Assembly (NCBI GenBank): GCA_020630015.1
Contig: JAHDCF010000012.1
Coordinates: 1-64,000, forward strand
Length of the DNA: 64,000 nt
Origin: Planktomarina sp.
GTDB taxonomy: Bacteria > Pseudomonadota > Alphaproteobacteria > Rhodobacterales > Rhodobacteraceae
Direction of reading: 5' to 3'
The notes under the pieces were generated by a model that saw only the letters and a list, made by a program, of their open reading frames with translations, was not told the DNA's origin and made no database searches. Position numbers and translations under genes: made by a program. Positions 36,723-45,667 of this stretch are shown here, one piece after another (within the stretch, counting starts at the first letter, position 1; each line of letters begins with the position of its first letter).

Positions 36723-37858
36723 TATCCAAGCTCCGATATTTTGCGTGTTCCAACAATTTCAAGGCCATAGGCATCCAATCCAACCACTTTGGGTTCCGGA
36801 GAATTGGTCAAAAGTGTCATCTGTGAAATTCCCAAAGACGACAGGATCTGTGCCCCCAATCCATATTGCCGTAAGGTTTGCGGGCTGACCTCATCTTCCG
36901 CTGTCAATTTCATGTGCAAATCACGCAACAAAACCAACGCACCGCGCCCTTCTTGTGCGATCAGCTTCATGGACTCGGAAAACTCAAACGCACGGCCCTT
37001 AGGCCCTGCACCAACCATATCGAGCATCGGATCAAGGGAATGCATCCGCACCAAAACTGGATCATCACCAGTGATATCCCCTTTGATCAATGCGATATGT
37101 TCGGCGCCTTGGGTTTCATCGGTGTAAATACGCATGTTCCAATCACCCCCAAATTCCGAGGTGATGGTTTCTTCGGTACGCACACGCACCAAATTATCAT
37201 TGCGGCGGCGGTATTTGATCAAATCTGAGATCGTGCCAATCTTCAGCCCATGCAATTGCGCAAACGCAATCAATTCTGGCAAACGGCTCATGGTGCCGTC
37301 TTCGTTCATAATCTCACAAATCACACCAGATGGGTTCAGACCGGCCAAACGCGAAATATCCACGGCGGCCTCTGTGTGGCCTGCGCGAACCAAAACCCCA
37401 CCTTCACGCGCCCGCAGTGGAAAGACGTGACCGGGGCTGGCGATATCTGCCGCCGATTTTCCAGCATCAATGGCCACAGCCACCGTGCGGGCACGATCAT
37501 GCGCAGAAATTCCCGTTGTCACACCTTCGCGGGCTTCGATACTGACGGTAAAGGCGGTTTCGTGTCGCGATGAATTGTAAGAGGCCATCAAAGGAAGGCC
37601 CAATTGATCAACCCGTTCCCCGGTCATGGACAAACAAATCAACCCGCGGCCATGGGTGGCCATGAAATTGATTGCCTCTGGCGTTGCCATTTGCGCGGGA
37701 ATTACCAAATCCCCTTCGTTTTCACGATCTTCGTGATCCACCAAAACGAACATCCGTCCGTTGCGCGCATCTTCGATGATATCTTCCACAGAAGAAATCG
37801 CATCAGACCAATCTATTTCAACAGGTCCCGGTTGTTCAAATGGCAGCACGTCTGACAT
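36722..37858 (-). CDS. ribBX: DHBP synthase with degenerate GTP cyclohydrolase II domain (RibBX)
   Basis: 378 residues in two domains. The N-terminal RibB domain is intact (VDHEDRENEGDLV, STGERVDQLG-like LSMTGERVDQL, and VRAGHTEAAVDI) and makes dihydroxybutanone phosphate from ribulose 5-phosphate. The C-terminal RibA-like domain has lost the zinc site: where active enzymes have a Cys-rich HSECLTGDVF...RCDC segment, this one reads VRMHSLDPMLDMVG, and the whole domain has no Cys. So it probably cannot act as GTP cyclohydrolase II, and a separate RibA must exist. ATG at 37858 follows GGGGA. ribE ends five bases upstream. Confidence 0.88.
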   Translation of the reverse strand: MSDVLPFEQPGPVEIDWSDAISSVEDIIEDARNGRMFVLVDHEDRENEGDLVIPAQMATPEAINFMATHGRGLICLSMTGERVDQLGLPLMASYNSSRHETAFTVSIEAREGVTTGISAHDRARTVAVAIDAGKSAADIASPGHVFPLRAREGGVLVRAGHTEAAVDISRLAGLNPSGVICEIMNEDGTMSRLPELIAFAQLHGLKIGTISDLIKYRRRNDNLVRVRTEETITSEFGGDWNMRIYTDETQGAEHIALIKGDITGDDPVLVRMHSLDPMLDMVGAGPKGRAFEFSESMKLIAQEGRGALVLLRDLHMKLTAEDEVSPQTLRQYGLGAQILSSLGISQMTLLTNSPEPKVVGLDAYGLEIVGTRKISELG

Positions 37859-37862
37859 CACA

Positions 37863-38456
37863 TCATCCCCAGTCTTTCAATCGCGCCACATATCGGGCCA
37901 ATGTGTCAATCTCAAGGTTCACTTTGTCACCTTCTTTGACAGTCCCCCATGTGGTCACCGCTTTCGTATGTGGAATGAAGTTAATTCCAAATTCGGCCCC
38001 GTCGACATCATTTACCGTCAAAGACGCCCCATTCAGGGCAACGGACCCTTTGGGTGCAATGAACCGCGCCAATTCATCGGGGGCTTTCAGGGTGACACGG
38101 GTACTGTCCCCTTCATCCGTAACGGCCATAACCGTGGCAACACCATCCACATGGCCCGACACAATATGCCCCCCAAGTTCATCCCCAACCTTCAGGGCGC
38201 GTTCCAAATTGATCTTTCGCCCCGCAACCCATGCGTGATGGCCAATGTTGGTTTTTGCGATGCTTTCAGCACTGATATCCACATCAAACCAATCATCACC
38301 TTTATTAACCACCGTCAAACAGCACCCATCGCAAGCGATAGATGCACCCAGATCAACCCCTGACATATCGTAAGAAGTGCCAATTCGGGCCCGCAAATCA
38401 CCGCGTTGTTCCACCGACACAACCGTCCCAACATCGGTGATAATTCCCGTAAACAT
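37863..38456 (-). CDS. ribE: Riboflavin synthase, alpha chain
   Basis: Dismutates two lumazine molecules into riboflavin (197 residues). Two homologous barrels are visible, each with a start like MFTGIITDVGTV and GHIVSGHVDGVATV, and the catalytic-type motifs SIACDGCCLTVV and SVALNGASLTVNDV. ATG at 38456 follows GAGGAA; the frame open to 38543 is not needed. It leads the ribE-ribBX-ribH-nusB operon. Confidence 0.95.
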   Translation of the reverse strand: MFTGIITDVGTVVSVEQRGDLRARIGTSYDMSGVDLGASIACDGCCLTVVNKGDDWFDVDISAESIAKTNIGHHAWVAGRKINLERALKVGDELGGHIVSGHVDGVATVMAVTDEGDSTRVTLKAPDELARFIAPKGSVALNGASLTVNDVDGAEFGINFIPHTKAVTTWGTVKEGDKVNLEIDTLARYVARLKDWG

Positions 38457-38597
38457 TGTTTGTTCCTCGTCTTGGTTTCGAATTCTGCGCAGATTCCCGC
38501 CCAAAATTGCAATAATCAAAAGGTTCCCTTGGTTTCGCCACATTCACGCCGCAAATAAGTGGAGCGTAAGAGTTGGTTAATAACGCGTTGAGTATAG

Positions 38598-39908
38598 GTG
38601 ACGGGCGTGGCGGCAGAATACAACCGCAAATATCTGATGTTGCAGGGTCCTCATGGGCCTTTCTTTTCGCGCTTGGGCAAAATGTTGTCCGCGGCGGGAT
38701 GTGATGTTTGGCGCGTTGGGTTCAGCATCGGTGACAGATATTTCTGGCACGACAAGGCATCTTATATTCCGTTTTATGGCCCGATTGATGATTGGGATGC
38801 AGGTTTAACCGAAATTCTTGAAGATCGCGGTATCACCGACATCATCCTTTATGGCGACACAAAACCGGTACACGCCAAAGCGGTTGAATTGGCCAAAGAT
38901 CGCGGCATTTCGGTGCATGTGTTTGAAGAAGGATATCTTCGGCCGTATTGGGTTAGCTACGAACGGGATGGTTCGAATGGCAATTCCCGCCTGATGGAAA
39001 TGACCGTGGATCAGATGCGCCAATCCCTTGAAAAATCAAGTTTGGATGCGATTGAGGCCCCCGCCCATTGGGGGGATATGTATCATCACGTGTTTTATTC
39101 GTTTGCTTATCACCTGATGATGCTGACGGGGAATCACAAATACCGCAAAATGCGCACACACCGCGACACCCCCGTCCACAAAGAATTTTTGTCGGCATTG
39201 GGTCGCATCCTTTTATCATGGCCGCGCAATATCCGCCGCAACATTGCGACACGCCGCTTGATGAACAGCGGACATCCCTATCATTTGGTTTTGATGCAGC
39301 TGGAACATGACAGCGCGTTTCAAAAACATTCCCCGTTCGATACGATGCCTGATTTTTTCCGGTTGGTGATTGAAGAATTCGCCAAAGGCGCGCCCCAACA
39401 CCATCATTTGGTTTTCAAAGCCCATCCGTTGGAACTGGGTCGGCGTCCGGTTCGTAAATTGTTGCGCAATTTGGCACGTGAATTCGGCGTTGAAGACCGG
39501 GTGCATTACATTCCCGGTGGCAAATTGGCCAAAATACTGGATCCCGCGCGAACAGCTGTCACCGTGAATTCCACGGCGGCACAACAGGTGCTTTGGCGTG
39601 GCATCCCCCTAAAAATCTTTGGCAGTGCTGTTTTTAATAAGCCCGAATTTGTTTCGACCGCACCTTTGGCACAGTTTTTTGCCAATCCAGTTCGCCCAGA
39701 TACCGCTGCATACCGCGATTATCGCCGGTATTTGCTGGAAACAAGCCAGATCGCTGGCGGTTTTTATTCCACCAGTGGCCGCAAACAATTGCTGCGACAG
39801 GTGGTGGATATGATGCTCAGCCGCCGTGATCCGTATGATGCATTTGATCATGGTGATTTGGGGCCAAGACAACAACAACAATCGCAGCATTTGCGCATTG
39901 TAAATTGA
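38598..39908 (+). CDS. kpsS: KpsS-like capsule beta-Kdo transferase
   Basis: Capsular polysaccharide protein of 436 residues. It resembles KpsS, which adds the first beta-Kdo of the lipid linker of group 2 capsules. Typical parts are YLMLQGPHGPFFSRLG, GVHVFEEGYLRPYW-like SVHVFEEGYLRPYWVSYE, and VFKAHPLELGRRPVRKL near the end. The start is GTG at 38598, with no good ribosome site. It heads the capsule block, divergent from ribE across 141 bases. No transporter genes (kpsM, kpsT, kpsE) are present in the window. Confidence 0.85.
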   Translation: MTGVAAEYNRKYLMLQGPHGPFFSRLGKMLSAAGCDVWRVGFSIGDRYFWHDKASYIPFYGPIDDWDAGLTEILEDRGITDIILYGDTKPVHAKAVELAKDRGISVHVFEEGYLRPYWVSYERDGSNGNSRLMEMTVDQMRQSLEKSSLDAIEAPAHWGDMYHHVFYSFAYHLMMLTGNHKYRKMRTHRDTPVHKEFLSALGRILLSWPRNIRRNIATRRLMNSGHPYHLVLMQLEHDSAFQKHSPFDTMPDFFRLVIEEFAKGAPQHHHLVFKAHPLELGRRPVRKLLRNLAREFGVEDRVHYIPGGKLAKILDPARTAVTVNSTAAQQVLWRGIPLKIFGSAVFNKPEFVSTAPLAQFFANPVRPDTAAYRDYRRYLLETSQIAGGFYSTSGRKQLLRQVVDMMLSRRDPYDAFDHGDLGPRQQQQSQHLRIVN

Positions 39909-40022
39909 ACACCACAACCCTTAGTGGTTTCAAAACAGCACGTAATGTGCTATAAACAAAGGGAAAAGCACCGTTAAGTGTGCGACAAACGAAGGCAGAA
40001 CTAGGTCGAAAGGACCGGAGCA

Positions 40023-41165
40023 GTGAAAAGCAAATCAGGATTCTGGGCCAAAGCGGCCCTGTTGTGCATGGTTGGTGCCATTCTGGCCTCCTGCGGGTTG
40101 CCCCGATCAGGCCCATCCAAACGCGAAATCTTCGCAGGATCGGTTCAGCGCGAAGGCGACGCCTTTGTTGTGATCGTCGATGATGAGGTCAACCGCGCCG
40201 CAGCCGTTGAACCGTCCCTTGGGTTTACGCGCGACTTTGTCAAAGCCTCGAACCTGGGATCTGACATCATATCCCCGGGCGATACCTTAGGTTTGACCAT
40301 CTGGGAAAACGTTGAAGACGGATTGTTGGTGGCCACTGGCCAAAACGCAACCATCCTAGACGAAGTTCAAGTGGATGGCAGTGGATTTATCTTTGTGCCA
40401 TACGCCGGCCGCATCAAAGCGGCAGGTCGCACACCAGAACAAGTGCGCCGCACAATCACATCCAAGCTGTCCCCACAGACCCCTGACCCACAGGTGCAAG
40501 TGCGCCGTTTGGCGGGGGATGGATCCACGGTTTCCATCGTAGGTGCCGTTGCCGGCCAAGGTGTCTATCCGATTGAACGTCCGACCCGCACCTTATCAGC
40601 CATGATCGCGCGTGCCGGGGGGATCACCATCCTACCAGAGGTCGCGCAAATCGTGATCATTCGCCGCAATTTGCGCAATCATGTGTGGTTCAAGGACATT
40701 TATGACCATCCAGAACTGGATATCGCCCTTCGTGGTGGTGACCGCATCTTGGTGGAACAAGATACCCGTGCCTATGTGGCTTTGGGTGCGACAGGGGCAC
40801 AAACCCGCGTTCCATTCGAAAGCCCGAAATTGTCCGCGATTGAGGCGATTGCCCAAGTGGGTGGTTTGAACGCCAACGTGGCAGACCCGACCGGTGTTTT
40901 TGTTTTCCGCAACGAACCGGCAGAGATTGCCCGCCGCGTTGTTGGGCGAAAAGACCTGACTGGCGCGCAACGACTGGCCTATGTTTTGGATCTTACACGC
41001 CCCAATGGCATGTTTATGGCCCGTGATTTTGCCATTCGCGATGGTGACACCGTTTACGTAACAGAAGCACCGATTGTAACATGGAACAAAACAATCGCGG
41101 CGATCACAGGATCTTTGTCAAGCGTCAACACTTTGTCGAACTTGACCACTTCATCCTCGAACTAA
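40023..41165 (+). CDS. Wza/KpsD-type polysaccharide export lipoprotein
   Basis: Outer-membrane polysaccharide export protein of 380 residues. A signal peptide ends in the lipobox ILASC. A Poly_export domain follows (SPGDTLGLTIWENVEDG to TPDPQVQV), then two SLBB-type domains (TVSIVGAVAGQGVYPIE and TRAYVALGATGAQTRVPFE). It would form the outer-membrane pore for the capsule. The start is GTG at 40023 after AAAGGACC. A terminator hairpin follows the stop, before kpsC. Confidence 0.87.
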   Translation: MKSKSGFWAKAALLCMVGAILASCGLPRSGPSKREIFAGSVQREGDAFVVIVDDEVNRAAAVEPSLGFTRDFVKASNLGSDIISPGDTLGLTIWENVEDGLLVATGQNATILDEVQVDGSGFIFVPYAGRIKAAGRTPEQVRRTITSKLSPQTPDPQVQVRRLAGDGSTVSIVGAVAGQGVYPIERPTRTLSAMIARAGGITILPEVAQIVIIRRNLRNHVWFKDIYDHPELDIALRGGDRILVEQDTRAYVALGATGAQTRVPFESPKLSAIEAIAQVGGLNANVADPTGVFVFRNEPAEIARRVVGRKDLTGAQRLAYVLDLTRPNGMFMARDFAIRDGDTVYVTEAPIVTWNKTIAAITGSLSSVNTLSNLTTSSSN

Positions 41166-41188
41166 CGTGACGGATCATACCAAAGAAA

Positions 41189-41220
41189 ACACCGCCGGTT
41201 CAGGGCGGTGTTTTGCGTTT
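41189..41220 (+). terminator. Terminator between Wza-like gene and kpsC
   Basis: Perfect eight-pair stem ACACCGCC/GGCGGTGT with a seven-base loop and a T-rich tail (TTTTGCGTTT), 24 bases beyond the stop of the export gene. It overlaps the frame leading into kpsC, so it could also act as an attenuator. Confidence 0.82.
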
Positions 41221-41235
41221 AACGGTGGCTTTTTC

Positions 41236-43164
41236 ATGCAAAAGCGGGTCAAACGCATTTTGGCTTTGGCCGGTTATGCTCCGAAATTCGGCCTTCCCAC
41301 AAAATCTGACCGCATTCTGGTTTGGGGCCACCGAAAAACAGCAAAACGCGGTGTTTGGGTGGCAAATCGCACCGAAACGCCCGTTATTCGCATCGAAGAT
41401 GCATTCCTCCGGTCCCCCCGAACGGGCCGCGACGGTGACTTGCCCCTTGGACTTTTGATCGATCACAACGGATGTCATTTTGATTGCAGCCGTCCCAGTG
41501 ATCTTGAAATCTTGCTGTCCACGCATTCCCTGTCTGACCCTGATCTTTTGGAACGGGCGCGGCACGGCATGGATCGCATCTCAGAGCATCAATTAACCAA
41601 ATATTCCGGCAATCCGACGGATGGCCCCGCCCCCGCCCCGGGATATGTCTTGGTCATCGATCAAACCTTCGGCGACGCCAGCATCCCTTTGGCCGGGGCA
41701 TCACCAGAAACATTTCAAGCCATGTTGGCAGAGGCGCGGCAAGATCACCCCAACGCCAAAATTTTGATCAAATCCCATCCAGAAACAAAATCAGGACACC
41801 GCAAAGGGCATTTCTCTGCCGCGGATTTGGACTCTGTCACTGAATTTTGGACCGATCCGATCCCGCCACAACGGCTGTTTGCGGGGGCAGAGGCCGTTTA
41901 TGTCGTGTCATCGCAATTGGGTGCTGAGGCGATTTGGCACGGACACACCCCAGTGGTCTATGGTACCCCATTTTACGCCGGTTGGGGCCTTACACATGAT
42001 CGTGGCCCCAAAATTGAACGTCGCAATCGCACCCTGAGCCCCGAACAACTGTTTGCCGCTGCGATGATCCTTGCGCCAACATGGTATGATCCGTGTCGTG
42101 ATGCCCTTTGTGATTTCGAAACCGCCTTGTCACAGCTTGAGGTAGACACCCGCGTTTGGCGAGAAGATCACAAGGGATGGGATGCCCACGGCATGCGCCT
42201 TTGGAAACGTAAGCCACTTCAAAAATTCTTCGGCACATACAAACCCATGACGTTTGAGGCGCGCAAGCCGAAGGCCGAAATCCCAAAAATGGTGTGGGGC
42301 ATCAAAGATGGCCCGGATGGTTCGGTGCGCGTTGAAGATGGGTTTTTGCGATCCCGTGGTCTTGGCGCGGATTTGGTTCCCCCTCTGTCGTTGATTTTGG
42401 ACAGGCTGGGTATTTATTTTGATCCCAATCAGCCCAGCGATATGGAAAAAGCCATTGCAAAGCGAGAAGTTCTAACAGAATGGCAATCGCAGCGCGCCGA
42501 AGAATTGCGCCAGCACCTGATCGAGGCGCGCATTACAAAATACAATCTGGACCGATCCGAAAACCAATCCCTGCCTTCGGGGCACAAAATACTGGTACCC
42601 GGGCAGGTAGAGGACGACGCATCCATCCTGCGTGGAACCGAGGATATTTGCACGAATGAGGACCTTTTGCGCCACACCCGTGCCAAAAACCCTGAAGCAT
42701 TTATCATCTACAAACCCCACCCCGATGTTGAGGCCGGGCTTCGAAAAGGGGCCATTGGCACCGCCTCTGATTACGCGGATTATGTTGCGAATTCGGCAGA
42801 TCCTGTTGCCCTGATCGAACAAGTTGATGCAGTTTGGACAATGACGTCGCTTTTGGGGTTCGAGGCATTGATCCGCGGCAAACCTGTCACCTGCCTTGGC
42901 CTGCCGTTTTATGCGGGTTGGGGCCTGACCCAAGACCATCTTTCAGTGGATCGCAGAACCGCCCGGCCAAGCTTGCAAGGATTGATCCATGCAGCCCTGA
43001 TCGACATGCCACGATATTACGATCCAGTGTCTGGCTTACCCTGCCCGGCCGAAGTCGCGGTGGCACGATTGAAGGATGGGGTGGGCATGAAACGTGGTTC
43101 TGTGAACAGGCTTGCCTCGAAACTGCAAGGCGCGCTGGCAAGCTTCGCCTATCTTTGGCGTTAA
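41236..43164 (+). CDS. kpsC: KpsC-like dual beta-Kdo transferase
   Basis: Capsule protein of 642 residues with two related halves, each like the Kdo transferase domain of KpsC. The first has PVIRIEDAFLRSPRTG and ILIKSHPETKSGHRKG; the second has VRVEDGFLRSRGLGADL and FIIYKPHPDVEAGLRKG, and both end in PVVYGTPFYAGWGLT or the matching VTCLGLPFYAGWGLTQD. KpsC extends the beta-Kdo linker on a lipid anchor. ATG at 41236 is preferred; the frame opens at GTG 41167 but that would translate through a terminator. The stop overlaps ribD by four bases. Confidence 0.88.
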   Translation: MQKRVKRILALAGYAPKFGLPTKSDRILVWGHRKTAKRGVWVANRTETPVIRIEDAFLRSPRTGRDGDLPLGLLIDHNGCHFDCSRPSDLEILLSTHSLSDPDLLERARHGMDRISEHQLTKYSGNPTDGPAPAPGYVLVIDQTFGDASIPLAGASPETFQAMLAEARQDHPNAKILIKSHPETKSGHRKGHFSAADLDSVTEFWTDPIPPQRLFAGAEAVYVVSSQLGAEAIWHGHTPVVYGTPFYAGWGLTHDRGPKIERRNRTLSPEQLFAAAMILAPTWYDPCRDALCDFETALSQLEVDTRVWREDHKGWDAHGMRLWKRKPLQKFFGTYKPMTFEARKPKAEIPKMVWGIKDGPDGSVRVEDGFLRSRGLGADLVPPLSLILDRLGIYFDPNQPSDMEKAIAKREVLTEWQSQRAEELRQHLIEARITKYNLDRSENQSLPSGHKILVPGQVEDDASILRGTEDICTNEDLLRHTRAKNPEAFIIYKPHPDVEAGLRKGAIGTASDYADYVANSADPVALIEQVDAVWTMTSLLGFEALIRGKPVTCLGLPFYAGWGLTQDHLSVDRRTARPSLQGLIHAALIDMPRYYDPVSGLPCPAEVAVARLKDGVGMKRGSVNRLASKLQGALASFAYLWR

Positions 43165-44252
43165 GGACGACGCACCCAATGGGTGCGAATATCCGAACCA
43201 ATCTGGGAATGGGATTTTAAATCAAATCGTTCTGCCTGCGCCAGCACATCCAATCCCAAGCCACCAAGCGATGGACGCCCCTCTGCACCGATGGCAACCC
43301 CTGCGTTGTAGATGATCATATCATCCACCGCATCTTCCAACAAAAGGCTTGCCGCCAAGGTGCCCCCACCTTCGCAATACACCGAAGTGAGCCCCCGTTG
43401 CCCAAGCGCCTGCAACATCGCAGCGACGTCCAAATTGCCTTTCTTGATTGGGATCTCAATGCACGTTGCACCGGCGGCTTCCCATGATGCGCGTTTCGAT
43501 GTCTTGACCCCATCCCCATGCAACAGCCAAAGCGGAACCTGAGGCAAGTCATGCTTCAAGTTTTTTCCGTCAAAGCCCAATTCACGCGCGGCAACGATGC
43601 GGATCGGCGATTGATCCATGCCTAAGTTGCGCACCGTCAAGCTGGGATCATCCCCTTTGGCTGTGCCTGCGCCCACCAAAATGGCATCATGGCGGGCCCG
43701 TTCCGCATGCACATGGCGCCGTGCCATGGGGCCGGTGATCCATTGGCTGTCGCCTGTTGCCGTGGCGATCCGCCCGTCCAAGCTTTGTGCCAACTTCAGT
43801 GTGACACGGGGTTGGCCCTTCGCAACACGTTTGAAAAAACCAGCGTGATCTTCATCCGCCTGCCGCTGGCAAATACCCAACCGCACTTCAACACCGGCGT
43901 CTTGCAGTATCTTGATGCCCTTTCCCGATACACGTGGGTCAGGATCTGTGGTGGCGATGATGCACGTGGTGATGCCCGCCGCAACAAGGGCATTTGCACA
44001 AGGACCCGTTTTTCCCTGATGGGCGCAAGGTTCAAGGGTTACATAAGCTGTGGCACCTTGGGTTTGATCCGTTTGCCCCAATGCATGTGCTTCGGCATGG
44101 GGGCGCCCGCCAGGTTGGGTCCAACCGCGCGAAATCACACGGCCATCTTTGACCAAGACACATCCAACTGCAGGATTAGGCCAAACCCGGCCTTGTCCGC
44201 GCCTGCCCAACATAAGGGCAAGGCGCATGAATCGAAGATCCGTTTCGATCAC
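43161..44252 (-). CDS. ribD: Bifunctional riboflavin deaminase-reductase
   Basis: RibD (363 residues). The N-terminal deaminase domain has the zinc motif HAEAHAL and [11 protein letters not shown]; the C-terminal reductase domain has [15 protein letters not shown] and [14 protein letters not shown]. It converts the RibA product in two steps of riboflavin synthesis. ATG at 44252 overlaps the nrdR stop (ATGA), so the two are coupled. In this genome it is cut off from ribE by the capsule block on the other strand. Confidence 0.95.
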   Translation of the reverse strand: MIETDLRFMRLALMLGRRGQGRVWPNPAVGCVLVKDGRVISRGWTQPGGRPHAEAHALGQTDQTQGATAYVTLEPCAHQGKTGPCANALVAAGITTCIIATTDPDPRVSGKGIKILQDAGVEVRLGICQRQADEDHAGFFKRVAKGQPRVTLKLAQSLDGRIATATGDSQWITGPMARRHVHAERARHDAILVGAGTAKGDDPSLTVRNLGMDQSPIRIVAARELGFDGKNLKHDLPQVPLWLLHGDGVKTSKRASWEAAGATCIEIPIKKGNLDVAAMLQALGQRGLTSVYCEGGGTLAASLLLEDAVDDMIIYNAGVAIGAEGRPSLGGLGLDVLAQAERFDLKSHSQIGSDIRTHWVRRP

Positions 44253-44716
44253 TTTTCCGGAAGATCGTCGGGCCGCAGCTCTGAGACAAATTTGTCAAAA
44301 TCATCCGCAGCTTGGAAATTTTTGTACACGCTGGCAAATCGGACATAGGCGACAGTGTCGATTCGCGCCAAAGCCTCCATCACGATTTCACCGATGGTCG
44401 CGGAACCAACATCCGTGTCTCCCATGCTTTCCAATCGACGCACAATGCCGGAAATCATCTGATCAACACGATCTGGATCGACCGGGCGTTTTTGCAAAGC
44501 GATCCGGATGGAACGTTCCAATTTATCGCGGTCAAAATCTTCGCGGCGTCCATTGGATTTTATCACAACCAAATCGCGCAATTGAACCCGTTCATAGGTG
44601 GTGAACCGGCCACCACACGACGGGCAAAATCGCCGACGCCGGATCGCAACGTGATCTTCTGCAGGTCGGGAATCTTTTACTTGAGTATCAACATTTCCAC
44701 AAAACGGGCAGCGCAT
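44249..44716 (-). CDS. nrdR: Transcriptional repressor NrdR
   Basis: ATP/dATP-binding repressor of ribonucleotide reductase genes (155 residues). The zinc ribbon is MRCPFCGN...[12 protein letters not shown] and the ATP-cone follows with [23 protein letters not shown] at 44716 gives the standard MRCPFC start; the open frame to 44776 is spurious. It is coupled to ribD by overlap, an order common in proteobacteria. Confidence 0.96.
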   Translation of the reverse strand: MRCPFCGNVDTQVKDSRPAEDHVAIRRRRFCPSCGGRFTTYERVQLRDLVVIKSNGRREDFDRDKLERSIRIALQKRPVDPDRVDQMISGIVRRLESMGDTDVGSATIGEIVMEALARIDTVAYVRFASVYKNFQAADDFDKFVSELRPDDLPEK

Positions 44717-44766
44717 TGGCCGGTCTCCCTCAAAATTTCTGCCTCTGGTTGGGGCTTTGCACCCAC

Positions 44767-44775
44767 TTATCCACA
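44767..44775 (+). other. Perfect DnaA box upstream of nrdR
   Basis: TTATCCACA matches the DnaA-box consensus exactly, in the 219-base gap between nrdR and the GH16 gene, about 50 bases before the nrdR start. A single box fits regulation by DnaA of a nucleotide-pool regulator rather than an origin. Confidence 0.5.
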
Positions 44776-44910
44776 AGTCTTGTAGGGCTTCCTCTAAACT
44801 TTGTGTAGGGTCTGCATTCAGACACCCAAATCATGTGGCATCCAAGACTCACTTTGTTAACCATAATCCCCGACCGTGCTTCGCAAATTCGTTAAAAATC
44901 TCCTAAAACT

Positions 44911-44927
44911 TTCTTAAAATTTAAGAA
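44911..44927. promoter_or_regulatory. Perfect palindrome over the GH16 ribosome binding site
   Basis: TTCTTAAA-A-TTTAAGAA is a perfect 17-base palindrome. Its right arm includes the AAGAA of the AAGAAGGA ribosome site for the ATG at 44936. It could be an operator or a weak hairpin that hides the ribosome site. Confidence 0.5.
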
Positions 44928-44935
44928 GGACTTTA

Positions 44936-45667
44936 ATGATGACCGCTTTCCGCTCGGCCCTTGCCTTATCGCTTTTAACCTCTCCGGTTTTGGCTGAAGC
45001 GGCCTTCAGCACCGATTTTGAAACCCTTCCAGACCAAGATTGGTCAATCGCGAACTACGATTTTAGCCACCCGTCGTTCGACACTGACTGGCGTCGCAGC
45101 CACGTGGGATTGCGCGATGGGTTGACCCTAACGCTTAGCCCGCAACATGACGCAGAGAATGGGTTCATCGGCGCGTCTATACGGCGCAAAGAAACATCCC
45201 ACTTCGGCCGGTACGAGGTTGTGATGCAGCCCGCAAAAGGCAAAGGGTTGGTCACCGGGTTCTTCACCTACACCGGCCCCTATTACGGCGCGCGCCATGA
45301 TGAAATTGATATTGAGTTTCTGGGCAAAGACACAACCAAGATGCATGTCGCGTGGTTTGTGGATGGCGTTTTGCATGAACGTGACATCCCCTTGGGCTTT
45401 GATGCCGCGTTGGCCCCGCGCCGATACGGTTTCACTTGGGCGCCTGATTACATTGAATGGACGGTCGATGACGCGCCCATATTCCGTATCACCCAAGACG
45501 AAGCTCCAATTCCGCGTGAACCGGGCATGTTATTTCTTAATCTGTGGGCCGCAGACATAACCCTTGCCAATTGGGCCGGATTGACAGCCCCAACCACAAG
45601 GGCCAAGGCAACAGCCCAATCCGTGCGGTTTGTCCCTTGGACCCCCCCGCGCGGCCTGACCAGTTAA
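44936..45667 (+). CDS. Secreted glycoside hydrolase family 16 protein
   Basis: Beta-glucanase-like enzyme of 243 residues with a signal peptide (SALALSLLTSPVLAEA). The GH16 catalytic motif is HDEIDIEFLG with Glu123, Asp125 and Glu127 (the EXDXE form of lichenases and ExoK). FGRYEVVMQPAKGKGLVTGF and WTVDDAPIFRIT are also typical. It may trim an exopolysaccharide made by the cell, or attack beta-glucans outside. A strong AAGAAGGA site precedes the ATG. The stop overlaps the YjbQ gene by four bases. Confidence 0.9.
   Translation: MMTAFRSALALSLLTSPVLAEAAFSTDFETLPDQDWSIANYDFSHPSFDTDWRRSHVGLRDGLTLTLSPQHDAENGFIGASIRRKETSHFGRYEVVMQPAKGKGLVTGFFTYTGPYYGARHDEIDIEFLGKDTTKMHVAWFVDGVLHERDIPLGFDAALAPRRYGFTWAPDYIEWTVDDAPIFRITQDEAPIPREPGMLFLNLWAADITLANWAGLTAPTTRAKATAQSVRFVPWTPPRGLTS

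Noticed and set aside
41167-41235. N-terminal extension of kpsC from GTG 41167
   Set aside because: It would translate through a clear terminator hairpin; ATG 41236 gives a family-like N-terminus.
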